Source: Lepisosteus oculatus
Lineage: Eukaryota > Chordata > Actinopteri > Semionotiformes > Lepisosteidae
Assembly (NCBI RefSeq): GCF_040954835.1
Contig: NC_090704.1
Location: 15,154,001-15,218,000 of the forward strand
Reading direction: 5' to 3'
DNA: 64,000 nucleotides
Both the position numbers and the translations under genes were made by a program. Numbering within the stretch: position 1 is the stretch's first letter; each line of letters starts with the position of its first letter. This document shows, one piece after another, positions 1 through 10,999 of the stretch. A model generated the notes under the pieces. That model saw only the letters and a program-made list of their open reading frames with translations. It made no database searches and was not told where the DNA came from.

Positions 1-1923
1 GCAATGGCCACCTGGTGAGGCCGGCAGAGATCCAGGCTCACCTCCAGTTCATCCTGGACGACCCCGCGCCGCCCCCGGCCTTCCCGCTGGGCTTCCTGAC
101 CAGCGAGAACCGAGACGTGTGGGCCGGGCTGCGGGAGAAGCTGCTGGAAGCCGGGAATGGGGAGGCCTTGGGGAAGGTGGACAGCGCCCTCTTCTGCCTG
201 TGCCTGGACGACGAGTCGATGAGGGACCACATCCACACCTCTCACAACATGCTGCATGGCGACGGCTGCAATCGCTGGTTCGACAAGTCCTTCAGCATCA
301 TCCTCACCAGGGACGGGTCCGCGGCCATTAACTTCGAGCACTCCTGGGGGGACGGCGTGGCGGTTCTGCGCTTCCAAAACGAGGTCTTCAAGGACACGAC
401 GGAGCAGCCCCTCGTGGGCCCCGACTCGGCCCCGGCTCCCGGGGCTGACTCGGCCTCCGCAGTCCGCAGGTTGGAGTTCATCCTGGATGGCCCCCTGCGG
501 GACGGCATCGCCAGGGCCCGAGAGAGCTTCCAGGCCACCGTGTCCAAGCTGACCATCAACGCCATGGAGTTCAAGACAGGGGGAAAGGAGACCCTGAAGA
601 AGAAGAAGCTGAGCCCCGACGCCGTGGCCCAGCTGGCCTTCCAGATGGGCTTCTTGCGGCAGTACGGGCAGACGGTGGCCACGTACGAGTCGTGCAGCAC
701 CGCGGCGTTCCGACACGGGCGCACCGAGACCATCCGCCCAGCAACGGTGCACACGCAGCAGTGTGCCAACGCCTTTGTGCGAGAGCCTTGCAAACACAGT
801 GTGGATGAGCTCTTCACGATGTTGGGAAAGTGCTCCAAATACCATAGCCAGCTCACCAAGGAGGCAGCCATGGGTAGGCACCTTTCGCATTTACTTGCAT
901 GTATGTCTTATCTGAAGAAGAGGTACAGCTTAATCACCAGGCGGTTGATAAATATAGCTTTCTAGTTTGTTGCCATTTAATAATTGCTTACACTTATATA
1001 GTGTAGCTCTTTTCTAGACACTCCACTCAAAGCACTTTACAGCTAATAGGGGCTCCCCTCCACCACCACCAATGTGCAGCACCCACCTGGATGATGCGAC
1101 GGCAGCCATAGTGCACCAGAACGCTCACCACACATTAGCTATTACACATAGGATTATTAGGAGGCCATGACCGGTAAAGGCCAGGAGGAAATTTGGCCAG
1201 GACACCGAGGTAACACTCTTTTAATAACCACAGAGAGTCAGAACCTTGGTTTTACGTTGCATCCGAAGGACAGCACCTTGTGATTTGTGAAGCTTGACCA
1301 ATTCCCAATAATAATATCTTAACTACATGGGTGATAATATTAACAGCTCATCAAATTGTTAGACACAAAATGCACTGAATTTTTAGCCAGCATTTAAGTT
1401 TTCCAAATTCTGAGGGAATTCAACCAAATAAATTATAGAAAAAGCAAAAATTTAAATCTTCAAGGAAGTTAAGATATTACAGTAATTGACATTTTAAGCA
1501 GTAAACTTGCTTACTTACTTAAATTTAGTTGCAACTTCAAGAGCGTTTATTAACATGAGTTATTGGTTAAACCATCCTCTCATTTTCCTAATAGGCCAAG
1601 GGTTCGACCGACACCTGTTCGCCATGAAATACCTGGCCAATTCTAAAGGGCAGACTCTGCCCAGCTTCTACCAAGACCCTGCCTACGCAGCCATCAACCA
1701 TAACATCCTGTCCACCAGCACTCTGACCAGCCCTGCGGTGAGCCTGGGTGGGTTTGCGCCGGTGGTCCCCGATGGTTTCGGGGTGGGCTATGGCGTCCAC
1801 GACCACTGGATCGGCTGCAACGTCTCCAGCTACCCAACCCGCAACGTGCACGAGTTCTTGCAGTGTGTGAGCAAGTCGCTCGAGGACATTTTCACAGTGC
1901 TGGAGGGGAAGCCCATCAGCTAG
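1..1923 (+). CDS. CPT2: CPT2, carnitine O-palmitoyltransferase 2, C-terminal part (last two coding exons)
   Basis: This is the C-terminal part of the mitochondrial inner-membrane enzyme that moves long-chain acyl groups from carnitine back to CoA for beta-oxidation. The window opens inside the large penultimate exon; codons run in frame from base 3 ([11 protein letters not shown]...) to base 873, where ATG G is followed by the donor GTAGGC. The last exon is 1595-1923, after an ATAG acceptor, with stop TAG at 1921-1923; the join restores AAMGQGFDRH. Visible motifs are [14 protein letters not shown] (catalytic His of the carnitine acyltransferase family), [29 protein letters not shown] (substrate-binding STS region) and [15 protein letters not shown]. 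About 399 codons are present and all match vertebrate CPT2 without frameshift. The N-terminal half lies upstream of the window. The intron (874-1594) holds a SINE. CPT2 converges on CZIB. Confidence 0.97.
981..1285 (-). repeat. 5S-derived SINE family, 3' portion, in CPT2 intron
   Basis: One copy of the commonest repeat family here. On the plus strand it begins with the AT-rich tail (TTGCTTACACTTATATAG), then an AAGCACTTTACAG segment, CTCCACCACCACCAATGTGCAG, GGATGATGCGACGGCAGCC, AGGAGGCCATGA and a segment ending near CATCCGAAGGACAGCACC. Other copies are at 29325-29700, 57462-57735 and 58779-59140. The element reads on the minus strand, so its 5' 5S-like head is missing here. Confidence 0.8.
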
Positions 1924-2810
1924 AGAAGCCACTGCAGTCTTTGCAGTCCAACAGTAGCCAGATGCAAGCGCTAGCAGTGCGGACTTCCTCACCCGGGAAT
2001 GCCCGGGTTCCTTCAGAGGAACCTGAGAGGCATTTCAAAATCACAAATCCAAATCAGTTCTACTATGCTTTGTTACAAATGCTTTCTAGTCCAGCAATAT
2101 TCCCTCTCCATCTTTGGGATTGTTTTATCAGTAATGAAGCATGGCAGGCTACTTCATAGGGTTTTACAAAACAATATTCTGACTTCAAGCCATCCCACAC
2201 AACCTGATACAATGTTATAATGCACCTCTGGCAGGAATGACAATGCCAGATACAGCTCTGGCAGAATTTAAAAATAATCTGCAGAATTCTTTATGGCACC
2301 TACAAAGAATTGTTTTCAGAATTTAATCTTTAGTCTCTACAAAATGTTGGAAATTATAACATTGAGAGCAGAACACAGAAAATGATTTACAAGATAGACC
2401 TTGCATTTTAATCTTCCCAGCAGCAGACCGAAACAGTCTCTAACTGAATGCATATACTTTTATTCTAAAGCACTGTTATTGAGGAAATTTGAAAAATAGC
2501 AGTCAATATTATGTTTTTTGAAGACCTACTATAAGGTAGTGTTAATAAAAAAAAATATTTAAAGTGCAACCTCATGTGGTGTGAAAAATGGTTTCATGAG
2601 TGAGTTTCACCAAATGTTTGTTATTGAAAATTGTAGCAAAAGGATTGTGCTAAAAATGGATTTTTGCACAAGAAATAATGCTCTATTCTGAAGCACTGTG
2701 AAAAGAATTTAAAACCAACACAACCTCTACATGACTCTCCTTGTTTGATTTTAGAGCAGATATGCTTAAAAATTGTGCCTTAATAAAGGAAATTGTTTGC
2801 TTTATTGACT
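1924..2810 (+). other. CPT2: CPT2 3' untranslated region and poly(A) site
   Basis: AT-rich sequence without a credible ORF between the CPT2 stop codon and the poly(A) signal AATAAA at 2782-2787. The signal is followed by a T/GT-rich stretch (TTGTTTGCTTTATTG, then CCTTTTTTCTTTTG), as expected downstream of a cleavage site. Transcript end is inferred. Confidence 0.6.
2782..2787 (+). terminator. CPT2 poly(A) signal AATAAA
   Basis: Canonical hexamer about 860 bases after the CPT2 stop, followed by a U/GU-rich element. The CZIB poly(A) signal on the opposite strand lies about 300 bases further on, so the two genes converge without overlapping. Confidence 0.6.
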
Positions 2811-3092
2811 TCTCCCCTCCTTTTTTCTTTTGAAATGTTTTTGGACATTACTAGCACTGTGCTAAAAGCTAAAGATGGCTACTGAAACCCACTTTAAATA
2901 AATTAAATAATTATTGTTTGTAAATTCAAAATCCTACATTGGAGTGTTGCCCTCGATTTGTACTTGCAATAATTTACCTTCTTAAAAGCAATTTGTATCA
3001 ATTGCAGAACATTAATCTAATAATCATTGTACACAAAAAGAAATACAGTGTCTTACCAGGGACATCTAATGCAAGAGATTATCAGTCTTGAT

Positions 3093-3098
3093 TTTATT
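3093..3098 (-). terminator. CZIB poly(A) signal (AATAAA on minus strand)
   Basis: TTTATT on the plus strand reads AATAAA on the minus strand, about 300 bases past the CZIB stop codon. It is the nearest canonical signal in the right orientation. Confidence 0.55.
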
Positions 3099-3393
3099 AA
3101 GGCTTTTTTATACCACAGTCAGCAGTTTCTCTTTTTAGTAAAGACTTTTTTACCCATGTGGACAGATAGCATCAAGGCTTTGCCCTGCTGTCAGCACTGC
3201 GCTGACCTGCCTCTGAACTGGCAAAAATGAATACAATGCCGTCGGCGTATTGAATTTGTTCAGATTCACCACCACCCCACACACTGTCACTAGAACAGGC
3301 TTAGCACATGACACACGAGCATGTTTCAAGTTTGGTGAGGTGATGAGGTCTTGGGAGTATCCAGGAAGCTGGAGAATCATCCATCCAAGGAGA

Positions 3394-6355
3394 TCAGCAT
3401 TTGATAAACTGGTGAGTGACTTCATAGATGCCCACTGACTCGCTGATCTTCTCATCATATTCATTCCAGTCCTGAGTAGTGGGGGAGAAAAATGACTAAA
3501 TGACTTGAACCTAATGTTTTCCCAGCACTGTATTATTGGAAGGCAGTGACCTTTGTGTGTTCCATACAATACAGGATGGCACAGTCTGATTTACCTCCTA
3601 TTATTCACAACATTCAATCTAAAAGGAGCCACTTACTCCTTCCTGCAGGTTGATCTCTGGAAATGGGGTCCCAGATTCTGCTCCCTTTGCAGCAAAGCCA
3701 GCCTAAAAAGACGAAAATAATCAAGCTGCAATTGTAGTACAGTCTTACATATAGTATCCAATACATATCCAGTATATACATATACAAAAAGTCCATTCAC
3801 CTGGGGCTGAAAGTCCACCGGCTCCAACCCTCGACATTCAAACTGCACAATCGTCTTAAACCTGTCACTGTCCTCAGCCTGAAGAACAAACACAAGTCAG
3901 TGGTTTCTTAAAGTAGAGTTGCACCACACACTTATTTTCATTCTTAATGTTTTCATTGTACTTAAAAGCATTACTTTGATTACTGACAGAAACAAGTGTG
4001 TTGTGTCAAGCATTTATATAATAATAAGCATGTAATTTACCCATGCCTTACTAAAGGTTTAAACTCAGAAGCTAAGAATTAGATATTGTAATGCAATTCG
4101 GCAGCTACACGTTATTGTGAAAAAACTACACTTTAAATTGCTGCAGATGGCATTCTTTCATTAGATCACTGTATATCTGTGTATACTGTAGGATTAGTGA
4201 TAGAATAGCTATACTTGTCATAAACACATTTTTTTTTAATACAGCACAATCCACTTCAAAAATCACATAATAAAATCTAAATCCATGTAAGTAATCCAGG
4301 TTTTACTTACATTGTATGGAGTAATGGTATCCTTTAAGATGTCTGTTGAAACATTAATATTATATTAATAATGCATAGAAGTGCACTCAAAAATAAAGGT
4401 CAATATTTGAAACCAATTATTATGCAAACAGAAAAAGTAAAAATAACATTCTCTTTCAAATCTATTAGCAGTCATTAAAATCCTGTCATATATACAGATG
4501 GACTCTTTTGCCAGTTCTCTACATACATGGTTATTCCCCAATAAGTTCCTACAAGGAAAACCGTTCAGGTTAGTAATGGAACAAAACCTCAACAGCAGAA
4601 CTCTCCAGAAGGAACACCACCCTACCAACAAAATCTTCTAGAGAGAACACTCCACCTAAGCAATTGAATTTTCCAGACAGAACACTCCACCTCACTGCCA
4701 GAATTATCCAGACAGAACACTCCACCTCACCAACAGGATTCTCCTGACAGAACACTCCACCTCACCAACAGAATTCTCCAGACAGAACACTCCGCCTCAC
4801 CAACAGAATTCTCCAGATGCAACACTACCTCACCAGCAGAATTCTCCACAAGAAACACCACCACACCAATAGCATCCTCCAGACAGAACTAACTCACCAA
4901 TAGAGTTCTCCCGGGAACACAACTTGCACTTCTGGACCATGCTGGCACTTCCCCTCCCTCCTTTCAGAGGCATGCTGTCCTGTAAAACAGCACTCCATCA
5001 AACCAAAAGCTTGATGGCAAACAGCAAAGAAAGACCCATGCTGCCCAGTTACGAAACAGTCTCCTATGTGGATTCCATATTTGTGATTATTTATCTTATT
5101 CACATGAAGCAATCTATATTTAAACTACTATAGTTTGTAATGTGTCATTTTCCTATTGCACAGCTTTACTGTACCTATATAAAAACCATAAATGAATTAA
5201 CTAATCTCTCAAGGTGAAAGTAAAAAAATAAACTTAAGGTTACATCCTACAGCTGTAGTGACCAGAAAGGACATGAATGTTTGAGCACTCATGCCCTTTC
5301 TCTAAGCAATGTCAGGACATCAGGAATATCACAAGACTCTCTCAACAGGTTTTACAAGCTGTGTCACACCCAGACCTACCATTAGTGTGATGTACTGCCA
5401 TTTGTCTGATACTTCTCCGCAATTTCCACACTTCAACTGCATCAAAATATCAATTAAAAAATGCATAAGGAACAACATATACACAAATGAATTTCCCCCC
5501 ATACAGCTACTTTATATACAGTAAACACATCCCAAAGATTAGCGGCAGAAACGAGTTATGAATAGTCAAAAATAACGTTAAAGCAATTAATTGGACAGAA
5601 AGAAATAAAATCAACACTTGTAGCCTTCTATTTATTGCAAAAGAATAAAGCAACAGATTTTGAAAAACAGGATATAAATTCTTGCACACAGCAAACGTGA
5701 AATACAACCTAGTAGGTTTTTCAAGATATCATGTAATGTATAACCTATTCTGTACTACACAATGTGCCACGTCTGTAGTGTCCTTCGGAATTATGAGTCG
5801 TACACTGCTAAAGTAAAAAACAACAACAAAAAGTTTAATCTGAAAAGTTTATCAATTAAATATAATAAATGCATCTGAAATAATGCACGTCTATTATCAA
5901 TGTTATCACGCATCCGTGAGTAACAGAAGCGTAGGGGTGTGTCTTCCAGCTCATTTTAAAGCACGAATTGCAGTACAGTACGTTTTTATCTGTGCTGTCA
6001 ACAATACTGCATTTCGGGAAACACATTTTTAAGAAAAAAATGTTTTTTATTTAAAATAGAATAATATTTTAATGTATTATTAAACAAAATAATGCAAACC
6101 TGTTTTGTCAATAAGTCTATTACTTTATAATTCGTTTTGACTTTTTGAATGGCCAACGTTAACGTTTATAGACACAGTACCTTTAGGAACCAGCGAAAAT
6201 CTTCTCCCTCCGGCCGGACATTTGTGATATTTTCCAAAGTAGCTTTAAACTGCAGACCAAATTTCTGAAAACAAAATTAAATTATATATAGAAAATATAA
6301 TGCAAATAATACCAAGCTACTTAAATTGACACATTTCACTAGTACTTACCACCAT
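3394..6355 (-). CDS. CZIB: CZIB, CXXC motif-containing zinc-binding protein (C1orf123 family), complete
   Basis: A small conserved eukaryotic zinc-binding protein (UPF0587 / C1orf123 family) with no firmly established reaction. Eight coding exons on the minus strand reassemble to 160 aa, the human length: 6350-6355, 6181-6264, 5380-5436, 4898-4979, 4311-4342, 3801-3878, 3637-3702 and 3394-3471 (stop included). Every junction is GT-AG and in phase. The protein starts MVKFGLQFKATLENITNV. Zinc ligands are intact: CGNC at residues 33-36 and CKLC at 67-70. FKTIVQFECRGLEPVDFQPQ and the C-terminal SVGIYEVTHQFIKC are family hallmarks. The start sits in a two-codon exon; the short first exon and the 32-base exon 5 are easily missed by gene finders. 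A minisatellite abuts the exon-4 donor (see its own entry). The gene converges with CPT2 and lies head-to-tail with MAGOH. Confidence 0.96.
4588..4898. repeat. 33-35 bp minisatellite in CZIB intron 4, abutting the exon-4 donor
   Basis: About nine tandem units of 31-35 bp, beginning at 4588, 4621, 4656, 4691, 4726, 4761, 4796, 4829 and 4862. The consensus core on the plus strand is CTCACCAACAGAATTCTCC followed by AGACAGAACACTCCAC. The next block, from 4893, is the real exon-4 donor: CTCACCAATAGAGTTCTCC on the plus strand, which is ATTG|GTGAG on the coding strand. The array is thus in register with, and similar to, the exon-4/intron-4 boundary. Confidence 0.9.
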
Positions 6356-7388
6356 CTTGAACTTTCTCACTGGTGAATTGCCGTATTTTTTTACGTTTAT
6401 CTCTATTGGTTAGGCTGTGTTACACTAATGTCTTTGCGTAATGACAACATGAATCTCCGAATATACGCCACGCTTTCTGCTTTCTCACCTGCGCCCTCTA
6501 GTAAAAATAGGGACACTTGATTTGAAAAATCGTCTAAACTAATTTTTCTGTCTTGAAATAGCGGCAGTACTGAGAAACTTTAGTATTGTAATTGTTTTGT
6601 TGTTGAACTTCGTGATTGTTGCCCTTAACCAACAAAACGCAAAACGTTCATTTGAATGAAAATGATCAAGTAAGGGTGTTGTAACATCGACGCATGATGT
6701 TGATTAATAATCTCAGAATATAATTAAGTGACTGCAGGACAACTTAAAAAGTAATTATTTAAGAACTTTTGAACTCGTTTTATTTTATTTTTTGAAAATC
6801 CTACTGGTCTCTAATTTACAGTGCCTAGGTCTTTTCTGAGATTCATAGCTTTTGCACTTCGAAAGGCTTGTATTTTCCTAAAAGATTAATAAAAACAGCT
6901 ATTTCCATCTTCTAATACAATGGTCATATCCCTTATCCTAAGGGAACCACTGTGTTTGCTCGTTTTTATCTCTAAATCACCGTGTTAATTGATGCCTTTA
7001 ACTGATCTGCTCATTTTGGTTTTTCATATACGGTACTTAGTTCTGCACTAAGTCCTAAGTTTCAGAAATACTCCACTTCAAACAGAATGTTTCCAACATC
7101 AGCATTACAGAACATGAATCCTCCACTCTTCAGCTCGGTCACTCATATTTCTGACTAAACAGCGAGTCATCAATTTATGATTAACTCACAGCTGGGGATG
7201 ACTGCATCACATACTCCAATGCCAAGTTCCATTTCTTTCTGCAGTGGACCAATTGATTATATACAATACATGGAGGTTCTGAAAACCTGACATAAAGGAA
7301 TAATTTGGTAGAGAAAGAAATTACAATTCCAATTCAATGTTCTAATGCTGCGAGCCCACCTAAACCAGGGTTAGGAACCACTGCTCGA
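6356..7388. other. CZIB upstream region, intergenic
   Basis: AT-rich spacer between the CZIB start and a SINE. It should contain the CZIB promoter, but I see no TATA box or CpG-dense island. Two ORF-like stretches are too short and unlike known proteins. No further gene is supported. Confidence 0.5.
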
Positions 7389-7790
7389 GCCTGATCTCGT
7401 TAGATCTCAAAAGCCAAGCAAAGTTTGACCCAGTTAGTGACCTCTAAAATGTGCTGCTCCAAGTGGTGATGTGGAAGAGTATGTAAAACTCTTCCTTTTA
7501 AACCATAATTTTTTAAAGAAATGTCCCAAGATGGCAGCTGGAGACATTGTGGAGACAGAAGGTGCCATCTTTCGAACATGTCAAACCGAGGTCCTGACTT
7601 CTAGATCCCAACACCCTGAATTCCACCATGAAATTGCACAATTGGGCCAAACTACAGCTCTCTGTAATTTAGATGATGATTCACTTTCTTTGTCACCTTA
7701 TCAGTTATGTAGTGAGGCTGCTGCACATTACCCTCAAGGGTTCCCTTCTATATTTAAAACACTTTGGGATGTATTGGGATAAAAGCCACT
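7389..7790 (+). repeat. 5S rRNA-derived SINE, head-containing copy
   Basis: GCCTGATCTCGTTAGATCTC, then AAAAGCCAAGCA, then CCCAGTTAGT match the internal promoter half of vertebrate 5S rRNA with scattered changes. The body includes GGTGCCATCTTTCGAACATG and AAACCGAGGTCCTGACT, the reverse complement of the segment found in the tail-bearing copies at 983 and 58779. The 3' end, AACACTTTGGGATGTATTGG, resembles an L2-LINE tail. The 103-codon open frame inside (7471-7782) has only a GTG start and is a by-product of the repeat. Confidence 0.75.
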
Positions 7791-7952
7791 ACAAACAACT
7801 AAGATAACCGCTTTAATAATAGAGGCTCAAAATAAACCTAACTGAATTTTTACATCTCCTGTTCGTTGTGACAATATGCAAGCAGATTGTCAATTTCTAC
7901 AGAACAAATTATTTCATCACACAAAGGAATATAAGACGTTTTCATTCATTAT

Positions 7953-7958
7953 TTTATT
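7953..7958 (-). terminator. MAGOH poly(A) signal (AATAAA on minus strand)
   Basis: TTTATT on the plus strand, about 80 bases beyond the MAGOH stop codon. Gives a very short 3' UTR. Confidence 0.55.
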
Positions 7959-8039
7959 TAAAATAAAAAAAGTTTCCCCAAAGCAATGTACAAATAATCC
8001 AAAGCAAGCACACAAGAATCATAAGAAATATCTTCACTC

Positions 8040-10857
8040 TTAGATGGGTTTGATCTTGAAGTGCAAACCAATGAGACTGAAGACAAGACATTTAAGGTCT
8101 TGAACCAGGTAGTAAAATACTCTGAGCCCCTCTGGATCCCTGAAATAAAGGAAACATTTATTGCACCACACACACCACATCATCACCATTATGAAAATAG
8201 GATATTCATGACAAATGTGCTAAAATAAAATATCTTTATTCCTGAACAAGGATTATTAGGGGACCTGATTTAATTCCAAAGGACTAAGAAAGCGAACCCA
8301 CAGAAAAGTGCATTTAAAACCGAGAAAAAGGACTCACAAAGGGCTGTGCAAATCAGCAAAATGGCTGGATGAGATCTGCACAACAACTACAATAAATCAA
8401 AGGCACTAGATGGGTGAAATGACCTCCTCTTGTTAATAATCATGTGGTCTTAAACTATAAAATGAATTATACCTGCTGTGCACAAACTATAAACATTTAT
8501 ATTCAAGTATCACAAACATTTTCCACTACAATTGTTTTAAGGAGTAAGGATTGTTCATTTGTATGTTAAAGTCAGTAAGATGAATGCTATAAAAAATGCA
8601 GCACATTTACATTTTGAAATGATCTGATTTTAAAGAAAACAAATATATTTTAAGGATATTTGTAGAAAAGGTGAAACTGCAGAAAACATAAATTGACACA
8701 TATACCACGTGTAAAAAAATATAACATATTTTACAGGGTCTTCACAATACCTCAAACTAGATACTTACTTGGACTGGTTGACATCAATCAAGGACCCAAT
8801 CTTGGAGGTTGTGAATGAAATGTGTTCATCTCCTATTACAATCTCCAGCTCCTACAAGACATTTAGCATATGAATTAGGAAAGTTTAAGTTAAACCTCAC
8901 CTACTGAGCAAGCCTCAAGATATAAACTTGGATTTAAAATATTGTACCTAGCTAAAAGACCATGATACCAGTCATACACGAAGCACCAGCCACTCCTCCA
9001 TTTCAATACTTTCAATCCAACAGTGCTACTGAAGAGACTGAAATTAAAAGTTTAACATCTAAATGGCACATTGAAACAACAACTATCATCCATAACTGCA
9101 AGGCAACCTTTTTCCCCATTAAGGCTCGTAGGAGTATGGAACAAGCTGCCCAGCCATGTTCTCAAAACTAACACCTGGCTTCTTTCAAAAAGCAACTGGA
9201 TGAGATCCTCAGATCACCAACCAAACTAAAAGGACTAATGCTGCTGCCATTTACCATTACTTATTCTCATATCCCATGTCTGTGGTGCACTTTGTGTCTC
9301 TCTCCAGAAGTACTCTTCATAAAATCTAAACTCAGGCAGATGCTTTGATAATCAAGTATCACTTTTTTGCCAAAGTGGAAGTGAAATTAACCAGGATATG
9401 GAATCAAACAAGAATACTGAGATGTAAAAAAGGACCATTTGTTAGATGACCAGAACACAGTGGTACAGTGGTTAGCATTGCTGCCTTGGAGCACTGCGGC
9501 CCTGAGTTCAATTCTGGACATGGGGTGCTATCCGTGTGGTTTATTGGCTTCTTGGAAATTGGCCCTGTGTGCAAGTTTCCACTTGGCATCCTGTCCAGCG
9601 TGTATCCTGGCTTATGCCCGCTGCTTGCCATGTTAGGCTCTGGCTCCCCTGCAACCGTGAATTAGATGAAGCAGTTAGAAACACCTTGAAGGAAAACAGA
9701 AGTACACTGACCTGTCTGCCCACTCTGTCAGGTGGTGGCCACAGTGCATCATCTTCCTTAGTGATCTCACTGTCATCTATTATCCTTTTCAGTTCCTCCA
9801 TCACACTTTTGTGTACATATGCCTTAGGAAAAACAGAAAGGTCATTATAAAGCTTCAGTGCCTCATGATATGCCAATTTTATCTCCTCATTCTTAACAAA
9901 TTGATAAGAGAATGCCCTCTAATGCTAATGTAGATGACCGCAAAAAAATGGAATAAAATTTGTTTAATCGCAGAAAATGAACAGTTAAAAATACTTCCTA
10001 AAGTATTTCATAATGTAAGATAAGTCTCAGGCATACACACCTCTTTTCTGATCATGACATCGTTCTTGTAATTGCTGTTGTTGGCGTATCGTAGCTTCCC
10101 TGTAAAAAATGAAAATAAGTTGCAAAAACCGTAAGTCTCACTTAAAGAAACAAACACTCCTGATCTTTTCGTATTTTGAAAGCGTGCAGTGCTTCCGCTA
10201 GGAAATCGAGGTTTTTCAAGAATACCTTCAGACGGGAAAAATGCAATTGCCCAAGAATGAGATCAAAACATGTATATCACAAGTTTCCAAAGTCGTGAGG
10301 AAATACTGCCACAGAAGGTAATTTTTTAAGCATATCGTGCAATCATGTATTACTTCGGTTAAGTTTGTATCGGTTTTTGCCTAGTGAACTTCGCGTTCGT
10401 TTTGATTTTATCGATATATTCTGAATAAGTAAACAGGGCCTTTCAACATCGGCACTTCATGGTATCATTCATTTTCTGATTGGCATTTTCTCTTCATTGT
10501 TTCAGAAACAAACTTAAGATTATTATATCTAAGCGAGATGGGGTACTAAAAGCGTATCATACGGGACATATTTTCACCATCAGAGCTGGTGAAAGTATCC
10601 AGCCTCAAATACCTAAATTAACATGGTGATTCAACCACATCCACGTTTACAGTGAGAATCCCTCAATTGGTACCCCGACGATCAACTTCTATATTAGGAT
10701 TCAGGACTTAAGTACCGTATAGGCCCAAATCCACAGCTACTCAACTCTCGGCCTCTTTTTCTGACTTACCATCGGGTCGAAACTCAAATTCCAGAAACTC
10801 GTGCCCAAATTTCCCCTTATGTCCCACATAGTATCTCAGGTAAAAGTCGCTCGACAT
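8040..10857 (-). CDS. MAGOH: MAGOH, exon junction complex core subunit mago nashi, complete
   Basis: MAGOH forms a heterodimer with RBM8A/Y14 that locks EIF4A3 onto spliced mRNA, with roles in nonsense-mediated decay, mRNA export and splicing. Five coding exons on the minus strand: 10770-10857, 10041-10099, 9712-9822, 8769-8851 and 8040-8139 (stop included), all GT-AG and in phase. They total 441 bases, giving 146 aa, the usual MAGOH length. The start [20 protein letters not shown] matches the MAGOH paralogue rather than the 148-aa MAGOHB, which begins MAVASDF. The rest ([49 protein letters not shown]) is almost identical to human. A tRNA-type SINE lies in the intron just beside exon 3. A full CRE palindrome sits about 100 bases upstream of the start codon. 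Confidence 0.97.
8330..8450 (+). repeat. LINE 3'-end-like fragment in MAGOH intron 4
   Basis: Contains TGGCTGGATGAGATCT and GGGTGAAATGACCTCCTCTT, which resemble the common fish LINE 3' end (tggatgagatc ... gggccgaatgacctcctct). Heavily decayed. Related fragments occur at 9100-9300, 18370-18545 and 23800-23965. Confidence 0.4.
9100..9300 (+). repeat. LINE ORF C-terminal fragment in MAGOH intron 3
   Basis: The sequence around AGGAGTATGGAACAAGCTGC and CTGGCTTCTTTCAAAAAGCA encodes, in shifting frames, the LINE-type C-terminal signature 'VWNKLPSHV...T..FKKQLDEI', then GGATGAGATCCTCAGATCAC. Decayed, short, non-functional. Confidence 0.5.
9450..9690 (+). repeat. tRNA-derived SINE in MAGOH intron 3
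   Basis: A pol III box A-like GTGGTACAGTGGTTAGCATT and a box B-like GAGTTCAATTCTGG head are followed by the fish SINE body (GGGGTGCTATCCGTGTGG, TTGGCTTCTTGGAAATTGGC, CCTGTCCAGCGTGTATCCTG, GCTCTGGCTCCCCTGCAACC) and an end near AGCAGTTAGAAA. It lies about 20 bases from the MAGOH exon 3 donor. Other copies: 35585-35880 and, inverted, 41636-41890. Confidence 0.8.
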
Positions 10858-10958
10858 TTCTCAGCGTAGCACAGTGCACCGTTCAACCGGGAATCACAAC
10901 GACACACACTGCTCAGCGCTCTCCCTCACAACGCCCGCGTACTGAGGGCACAGTTTAC

Positions 10959-10966
10959 TGACGTCA
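10959..10966. promoter_or_regulatory. Full CRE palindrome TGACGTCA in the MAGOH promoter
   Basis: An exact cAMP response element lies about 100 bases upstream of the MAGOH start codon, in a locally CpG-rich stretch (CGCCCGCG, GGCGGGTCGC). A related ATGACGCCAC follows at 10987. The position fits a CREB/ATF-bound housekeeping promoter; binding is inferred from the motif only. Confidence 0.55.
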
Positions 10967-10999
10967 CCCAGGCGGGTCGCTCTATAATGACGCCACGAA

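Noticed and set aside
242-871. 209-codon minus-strand frame over CPT2
   Set aside because: Antisense shadow of the GC-rich CPT2 exon.
4894-5112. Frames over the region 4894-5133 on both strands
   Set aside because: Both are artefacts around CZIB exon 4, which is read in a different frame (4898-4979).
7471-7782. 103-codon open frame upstream of MAGOH
   Set aside because: Starts with GTG, lies inside a 5S-derived SINE, and its residues are explained by the repeat body.
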